In this document: one piece after another, positions 4,207 through 7,844 of the stretch
How positions within the stretch are numbered: the stretch's first letter is position 1
Layout of the letters: each line of letters opens with the position of its first letter
The notes under the pieces: model-generated
Told to the model about the DNA's origin: nothing
Databases searched by the model: none
The model's input: the letters and a program-made list of their open reading frames with translations, nothing else
DNA from: Desulfurellaceae bacterium
Lineage (GTDB): Bacteria > Campylobacterota_A > Desulfurellia > JAGGSF01
Direction: 5' to 3'
DNA: 7,844 nucleotides
Assembly: GCA_023128455.1 (NCBI GenBank)
Contig: JAGMDW010000168.1
Location: 1 to 7,844, forward strand
Position numbers and translations under genes: made by a program

Positions 4207-5006
4207 TCTTCAACAAATTTCTTAATCTTTGGAAAGTACTGGCCAGCTCCAATTATAGTATTATGATCTGCATCGGGAATGATAAGTATTTCTTTATCCT
4301 CTGCCCCAGAATTTTTAAAAAGCTCTCTTCCTTCAGTGGGACAAACAATAGTATCTTTTTGACCATGAATAATAAAAGTAGGTTTTTTAACTCGGCGGAT
4401 TTTCATCTTGTTAAGTAGGCAATTTTCTTCATTCAAAAGGATTTCTTTTTCGGAATCCCTTAAATGTTCCCAGAGATGCCTGAAATCATCAGCTGAACCA
4501 CTTTCAATAATTAGTCCAGAAATATCATTTTGATGATGAAAAGCAAGTTCTATAGCCGGTATACTCCCCAAAGACCTACCCATTATGAAAATGCTTTTCT
4601 TAAAATTCCTTCTCTTAATTATCTTTTTAAATGCCTTAAAGATAAGGTGGGCATCACTAATCATATTGGTAATAGTGGGCACGCCACTACTTAATCCATA
4701 ACCGCGGTAATCAGCCACGAAGAAATTAATTCCAATTTTATTATAAAGTAAAGCAACTTCATCATAAGTACCTATTGTTTCACCATTTCCATGAAAATAA
4801 AGAATTGAAGAGCATTCTTTTCCTTTCACCCAAAATCCACAGCCTATCCTAATTCCCGACTCCACTTCAACATAATGGATATCGGTGGCTTTTGAAGGAG
4901 AACATGGCAAATTTTCTAAACCATAAGAAGAAAACAATGCCAGAGGAAAAGCGAGTTGTAAAATCTCCGGTTGATCCAGAAAAGACAAATCTTTCTGATA
5001 ACTCAT
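4197..5006 (-). CDS. Alpha/beta hydrolase (serine hydrolase)
   Basis: A 269-residue alpha/beta-hydrolase fold enzyme of the BEM46/ABHD13-like kind, acting on an unknown ester, amide or acyl substrate. The oxyanion strand is YFHGNGE (70-76); DYRGYGLSSG (99-108) is a family signature; the nucleophile elbow is Gly143-Arg-Ser145-Leu-Gly147; the acid is Asp218 in HGQKDTIV; the base is His248 in DADHN. All three triad residues are present, so it should be active. There is no signal peptide or membrane helix, so it is probably cytoplasmic. AGGAGG (complement of 5016-5021) lies 9 nt before the ATG and supports this start. Its last 10 bases overlap the end of the PRMT-like gene on the other strand, so neither can have an ordinary terminator directly after its stop. 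It may be transcribed with the upstream minus-strand genes (109-bp gap) or on its own. Confidence 0.9.
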   Translation of the reverse strand: MSYQKDLSFLDQPEILQLAFPLALFSSYGLENLPCSPSKATDIHYVEVESGIRIGCGFWVKGKECSSILYFHGNGETIGTYDEVALLYNKIGINFFVADYRGYGLSSGVPTITNMISDAHLIFKAFKKIIKRRNFKKSIFIMGRSLGSIPAIELAFHHQNDISGLIIESGSADDFRHLWEHLRDSEKEILLNEENCLLNKMKIRRVKKPTFIIHGQKDTIVCPTEGRELFKNSGAEDKEILIIPDADHNTIIGAGQYFPKIKKFVEDYG

Positions 5007-5115
5007 ATATCATTACCTCCTAAATGAAGTATACAACCACTCTCCTCTACTTTATTATCCTTGCTCATTACTCTGATATCCTAAACTAAATATAAAATTC
5101 CCTTTAGAAATATTA

Positions 5116-5574
5116 TCAAGTATGAAGTTTTTTAACCTTCTCTTTAATCCAACCAACAGAGACATCTTTATGACCATCAATTTCTGGAACATAGGGCTTT
5201 ATATCCAATAGAGGAGTTTCATCAACTACATCTACATCCAAAATATAAATAACAGAATTTTCTATTTTCTTTAAGCGCACCACAGAAATTCCAATAGAAT
5301 TGGGTCTGCAAGGAGCACGACATGTAAATATACCATGAGGTTTATTATCTGCATGCGATTTTATTACCAAATCGTATCCTTTGCATAAATGTAAATGGCA
5401 AATCAAAATCAAATGTGAACATCTATCTAAACCCTTAAGTCTTTTTATATATTCGGGAAATATTTCAATCCTTCCCTCTATATTTCTATTGTAATTCGGT
5501 TGATTGGGTGCATCTTTCAGCGATTTGAACGGCGTATAAATAACACCTATCGGTTTATATTCAATGGTTCTCAT
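5116..5574 (-). CDS. trmO: TrmO/TsaA-like tRNA (t6A37) N6-methyltransferase
   Basis: A 152-residue TsaA/TrmO (VirR/YaeB) family protein: a class VIII SAM methyltransferase with a beta-barrel core. The E. coli member adds the N6-methyl group to t6A at position 37 of certain tRNAs reading ACY codons. Visible signatures are IGVIYTPF (9-16), APNQP, the Leu-x-Gly-Leu strand before SHLIL, the long motif with CRAPCRPNSIGIS, and LLDIKPYVPEID near the C-terminus. It is shorter than E. coli TrmO (about 235 residues), lacking the C-terminal extension, as many archaeal and bacterial homologues do; the exact substrate of the short forms is less certain. The gene starts inside the end of the fpg-like gene (14-nt overlap) and lacks a clear ribosome site, so translational coupling is likely. 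Confidence 0.88.
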   Translation of the reverse strand: MRTIEYKPIGVIYTPFKSLKDAPNQPNYNRNIEGRIEIFPEYIKRLKGLDRCSHLILICHLHLCKGYDLVIKSHADNKPHGIFTCRAPCRPNSIGISVVRLKKIENSVIYILDVDVVDETPLLDIKPYVPEIDGHKDVSVGWIKEKVKKLHT

Positions 5575-6355
5575 ATTTTTGACAACTGGGACAGAAATAA
5601 CAACTTCTCCCTGCTATAATCTCTTTTTTAAGCTTATGATTTTTATTTAGGGGACATCTCATATCTCTACCTCGATGAACAATGAGCCAGGATGAATCAA
5701 AATACATATTACAATCAACTGCCTCTCTTAATACTGTTTTCACACTTTTATACAGTTTTTCTCTTTGCTCTAAACCGACAGTTTCGATATTTTTATGAGG
5801 ATTTATCTTAGCTTTAAATAATATTTCATCAGAATAAACATTTCCAATTCCGGCAATATTTCTTTGATCTAATAAAAAGGCTTTTATGTTCTTTCGCTGG
5901 TGTTCATCTAAAATTTTAGAAAAATCCTTTTTAGAAATAGTCAATGGTTCTGGCCCCATTTCTTTTATCAGCTTTATTTCCTCTGGGTCTTTTACTAAAT
6001 AGATTTTAGCCAACTTTCTTATACTAAGCAATCTAAGTTCGTATTCATTCTCAAATTTTATAACGAGACGGGCGAACCTATCTTCTTCTGTATTTTGTTT
6101 TACATAGTGCAAATCTCCTGTCATTCCAAAGTGAAATATAAGTTTTTCAGGAATGTCCTTAATCTCACAGATCAAAAACTTTCCTCTCCTCCACGCATCC
6201 CTAAAACTTTTCCCTGTCAGCTTATGTCTTAAATCTTTAAAATTTATATTTCTAATCAAATCTTTACAGCTGCATTGAACATCAGCAATAACTTTATCGA
6301 GGGAGCTTTCCTTAAAATATGTTTTAAAAGATTCAACATCTGGTAATTCTGGCAT
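5561..6355 (-). CDS. Fpg/MutM-Nei family DNA glycosylase
   Basis: A 264-residue Fpg/Nei family base-excision repair enzyme, expected to remove oxidised bases such as 8-oxoguanine or formamidopyrimidines and to cut the abasic site. The N-terminus MPELPDVE has catalytic Pro2 and Glu3. The beta-hairpin Lys is Lys59 (WRRGKFL). HFGMTG (75-80) and AGIGNVYSDEIL match the conserved core. Arg113 sits where the usual DPRRFG motif is, but that motif reads SIRKLA here, so the base-specificity loop differs. The C-terminal zinc finger is unusual: Cys234-x5-His240...Cys255-x2-Cys258, instead of four Cys; the finger Arg (Arg250, AGRS) is kept. The gene lies 52 nt after the Nudix stop with no obvious Shine-Dalgarno sequence. 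A copy of a dispersed hairpin sequence sits 11 nt upstream. Fpg versus Nei specificity cannot be fixed by eye. Confidence 0.9.
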   Translation of the reverse strand: MPELPDVESFKTYFKESSLDKVIADVQCSCKDLIRNINFKDLRHKLTGKSFRDAWRRGKFLICEIKDIPEKLIFHFGMTGDLHYVKQNTEEDRFARLVIKFENEYELRLLSIRKLAKIYLVKDPEEIKLIKEMGPEPLTISKKDFSKILDEHQRKNIKAFLLDQRNIAGIGNVYSDEILFKAKINPHKNIETVGLEQREKLYKSVKTVLREAVDCNMYFDSSWLIVHRGRDMRCPLNKNHKLKKEIIAGRSCYFCPSCQKYENH

Positions 6356-6366
6356 TATTTCTACAA

Positions 6367-6394
6367 TTGCAAGCTTAAATCTCTTTGAGATTTA
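6367..6394. repeat. Copy 2 of the dispersed hairpin sequence, upstream of the fpg-like gene
   Basis: Matches 1246-1272 base for base over 27 positions apart from one inserted T at 6382. It contains an 8-bp perfect inverted repeat (6376-6383 with 6387-6394, loop TTT). The outer right arm seen in copy 1 is absent, because the sequence diverges after 6394. It lies between the Nudix stop and the fpg-like start, in the same orientation to its downstream gene as copy 1 is to the HhH-GPD gene. No T-run follows on the minus strand, so it is not a clear terminator. Confidence 0.75.
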
Positions 6395-6407
6395 TGTGTC
6401 TCATATA

Positions 6408-6890
6408 TTAAATTTCCTCTATTGCACTTTTAAAAGAATTGAAACGCAGATCGGGTAACTTAGTTATATCAAAGAATTTTGCATCCCGAGCGTCATCTCC
6501 AGCAATCAATGTTCCACCATTCAATTTAACAAGATACATGATAACTAATATATCTCCATAGATTTTTGCACTTTCTCTGTATACTCCTAACAACCTTTCT
6601 ACTTCTCCAGACATACCAGTTTCTTCCTTCAGTTCTCTTAAAACAGCTTTTTCCGGAGTTTCACCCAGCTCCACAAAACCAGAGGGAGGCGCCCAAATTC
6701 CTTTTCCTGGTTCAATTCCTCTTTTAATCAATAAAACTTTATCTTCTTTTACAGCAATGGCACCGACAGAAGGTAGGGGATTTTTATAGTTAATAAAAGC
6801 ACAATGGGGACAATGCTTCCTCTCCTTACCATTAAAAATTCCTACTTTAAGAATATTCCCGCAAATTGGACAATACTTATATTCTTCCAT
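6408..6890 (-). CDS. Nudix hydrolase with N-terminal zinc ribbon
   Basis: A 160-residue Nudix hydrolase, which cleaves nucleoside diphosphates linked to another group (X). The N-terminal zinc ribbon has Cys7-Pro-Ile-Cys10 and Cys27-Pro-His-Cys30, followed by INYKNPLPSVGAIA, the usual junction in zinc-ribbon Nudix proteins (NudC-like and ADP-ribose pyrophosphatase-like groups). The full Nudix box GX5EX7REUXEEXGU is present at 71-93 (starts GFVELGE, ends RELKEETGM), so the metal-binding Glu residues are intact. It lacks the SQPWPFPxS motif of true NADH pyrophosphatase (NudC). Its substrate could be ADP-ribose, an oxidised nucleotide or another NDP-X. It starts 2 nt after the stop of the DsbA-like gene, with only a weak ribosome site, so it is probably coupled to it. 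Confidence 0.92.
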   Translation of the reverse strand: MEEYKYCPICGNILKVGIFNGKERKHCPHCAFINYKNPLPSVGAIAVKEDKVLLIKRGIEPGKGIWAPPSGFVELGETPEKAVLRELKEETGMSGEVERLLGVYRESAKIYGDILVIMYLVKLNGGTLIAGDDARDAKFFDITKLPDLRFNSFKSAIEEI

Positions 6891-6892
6891 AT

Positions 6893-7741
6893 TTATCTTG
6901 CAGCTTTTTCAACAAAATGCCGCAATAAGCCAAAGCTTGCACCTCTTACTATATAAGAATCTACAACAAATGTCGGCGTGCCGTTGGAATGCAGTGTTTT
7001 AAGCATTTCCTTTTCGTTTGCTTCTATAATATTTTTGGTTTTCTTACTCTGTGCTATTTTAACCAATTTTACATAATCAATCTTATTCTTTTTACAATAA
7101 TCCTTTATTTTTTCTACTATTTCTTCTTTTTTTCGATTGGCGTTTAAGAAAAGCAGAGAAGAGATGTCCTGTCTAAAATGAGACATGGCAATAAACATCT
7201 CAGTTAAAAAACGGTTTTTTTTAGTAGAATGAATTAGAACCGGTTTTATATAAACATCTACAGACCATTTTTCTTCTTTGACCAGGCTTAAAACCCCATC
7301 TCGGCTTATCCTGCAATAAGGACATTCAAAATCAAGATACATAACAATATTAAATTTAGAATTCTTTGCCTTGTGAACTATTACAGCATTTTTGACAGAC
7401 ACACTAACTTTGTTTTTTTCGGCAAGGGCAGCAGAAAGAATGGGATAATGATTTTTCCCCTCAACTTGAATCGCACTGGTAATGACCATATCTCCGTTAG
7501 AAGCAAAAGGCATGATCTTTTGTTGTTTATCTTTCTTTAAGGTAATGGTTATTAGATGAAATCCCTGAAGTCCAGATATTTTGCCTTCATCTTTTACTTT
7601 TACCTCTATTCCTCTTGCAGAATATTGTTTTATCTGTTTTTCAAAAATAGAGTTAACCGCCTCTTTGGGCGAAGCTGCATAAACCAAAACTGGTAACATA
7701 AGTATTGCTAACACCAAACAAAATTTTAAAAAATGTCGCAT
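6893..7741 (-). CDS. Exported DsbA/DsbC-like thiol-disulfide oxidoreductase
   Basis: A 282-residue secreted protein. Residues 1-22 form a signal peptide: basic start, hydrophobic core LVLAILMLPVLV, cleavage probably after VYA. Residues about 24-115 form an N-terminal domain that I do not recognise firmly. From about 117 a thioredoxin-like domain follows, with MYLDFE leading into the redox site Cys140-Pro-Tyr-Cys143, a helical insert (about 165-245) and the cis-Pro loop NGTPTF with Thr255-Pro256. The layout suits a periplasmic disulfide oxidase or isomerase of the DsbA/DsbC/BdbD superfamily. GGAGG (complement of 7748-7752) lies 6 nt before the ATG and fixes the start. It heads the tight minus-strand run toward Nudix, Fpg and TrmO. 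The upstream region is compromised by the terminal palindrome, so the promoter cannot be judged. Oxidase or isomerase role is undecided. Confidence 0.88.
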   Translation of the reverse strand: MRHFLKFCLVLAILMLPVLVYAASPKEAVNSIFEKQIKQYSARGIEVKVKDEGKISGLQGFHLITITLKKDKQQKIMPFASNGDMVITSAIQVEGKNHYPILSAALAEKNKVSVSVKNAVIVHKAKNSKFNIVMYLDFECPYCRISRDGVLSLVKEEKWSVDVYIKPVLIHSTKKNRFLTEMFIAMSHFRQDISSLLFLNANRKKEEIVEKIKDYCKKNKIDYVKLVKIAQSKKTKNIIEANEKEMLKTLHSNGTPTFVVDSYIVRGASFGLLRHFVEKAAR

Positions 7742-7844
7742 AAAAAACCTCCACTTTTTAGAGGGTTTTACGGCTCAAATCTATGATTTGAGCCGTAAAA
7801 CCCTCTAAAAAGTGGAGGTTTTTTATGCGACATTTTTTAAAATT
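7722..7844. repeat. Perfect 60-bp inverted repeat at the window end, probable fold-back artefact
   Basis: Bases 7722-7781 are the exact reverse complement of 7785-7844 around the 3-nt centre TAT (7782-7784). I checked the pairing across both arms and found no mismatch. The left arm contains the first codons of the DsbA-like gene (7722-7741) and its ribosome site; the right arm repeats both on the plus strand (ATG at 7825). Perfect identity that extends into coding sequence and stops only at the last base is what a chimeric read or assembly fold-back at a contig end produces. A genuine hairpin in the core (arms 7771-7781 and 7785-7795) may have triggered it. The plus-strand start at 7825 should not be read as a second gene. 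Confidence 0.9.

Noticed and set aside
5028..5033. TATACT (minus strand) as a -10 box for the alpha/beta hydrolase
   Set aside because: Good hexamer, but no acceptable -35 about 17 nt upstream and the start would fall on the ribosome site.
6376..6394. Rho-independent terminator between the Nudix and fpg-like genes
   Set aside because: The stem is short and AT-rich, and no T-run follows on the minus strand; better explained as part of the dispersed repeat.
7825..7844. Start of a second DsbA-like gene on the plus strand
   Set aside because: It is the exact mirror of the minus-strand gene start, produced by the terminal palindrome.

Overview
The window looks like an AT-rich chromosomal segment (GC roughly one third by eye, not computed) of a Gram-negative-type bacterium, possibly from a poorly cultured lineage. 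One product carries a signal peptide and a periplasmic-type CPYC thioredoxin fold. The genes are mostly housekeeping, repair and RNA- or protein-modification types. There are no transposase, phage, CRISPR, tRNA or rRNA genes. No species call is possible from the sequence alone.

Layout. At the left edge (1-56, minus) is the first part of a HAD-like phosphatase gene. Positions 57-528 hold no convincing gene, but they contain a dense set of nested inverted repeats (about 118-373) and two short tandem arrays (394-417, 451-480). Next is a minus-strand HhH-GPD/endonuclease III-like protein (529-1200) that appears to lack the canonical catalytic Lys and Asp. It is divergent from a 57-residue zinc-ribbon gene (1345-1518). 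A YggS-type PLP homeostasis gene (1520-2188, minus) is divergent from a two-gene operon: an RssA-like patatin (2272-3186) and a full-length protein arginine methyltransferase (PRMT)-like enzyme (3205-4206). The PRMT gene overlaps tail to tail with a minus-strand alpha/beta hydrolase (4197-5006). The right half is a tight minus-strand run, in transcription order: DsbA/DsbC-like thiol oxidoreductase (6893-7741), zinc-ribbon Nudix hydrolase (6408-6890), Fpg/MutM-like DNA glycosylase (5561-6355) and TrmO-like tRNA methyltransferase (5116-5574).

The most notable item is the PRMT-like protein. It has the SAM-binding fold, the double-E loop, a dimerisation-arm segment and the beta-barrel seen in eukaryotic PRMTs. 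It has a PRMT5-like Ser in place of the THW-loop His. It is co-transcribed with a patatin lipase, so the substrate is open.

Non-coding signals. A 27-nt sequence (one inserted base in one copy) lies upstream of both DNA glycosylase-family genes, in the same orientation. Three genes (HAD, HhH-GPD, patatin) lack a Shine-Dalgarno sequence and have -35/17-bp/-10-like signals placed 6-8 nt before the ATG, suggesting leaderless mRNAs. The other genes vary: some have strong GGAGG sites and others rely on coupling. The last 123 bases form a perfect 60-bp inverted repeat that copies the ribosome-binding site and first codons of the DsbA-like gene back onto the opposite strand. It runs to the final base and is most likely a fold-back or assembly artefact at a contig end.
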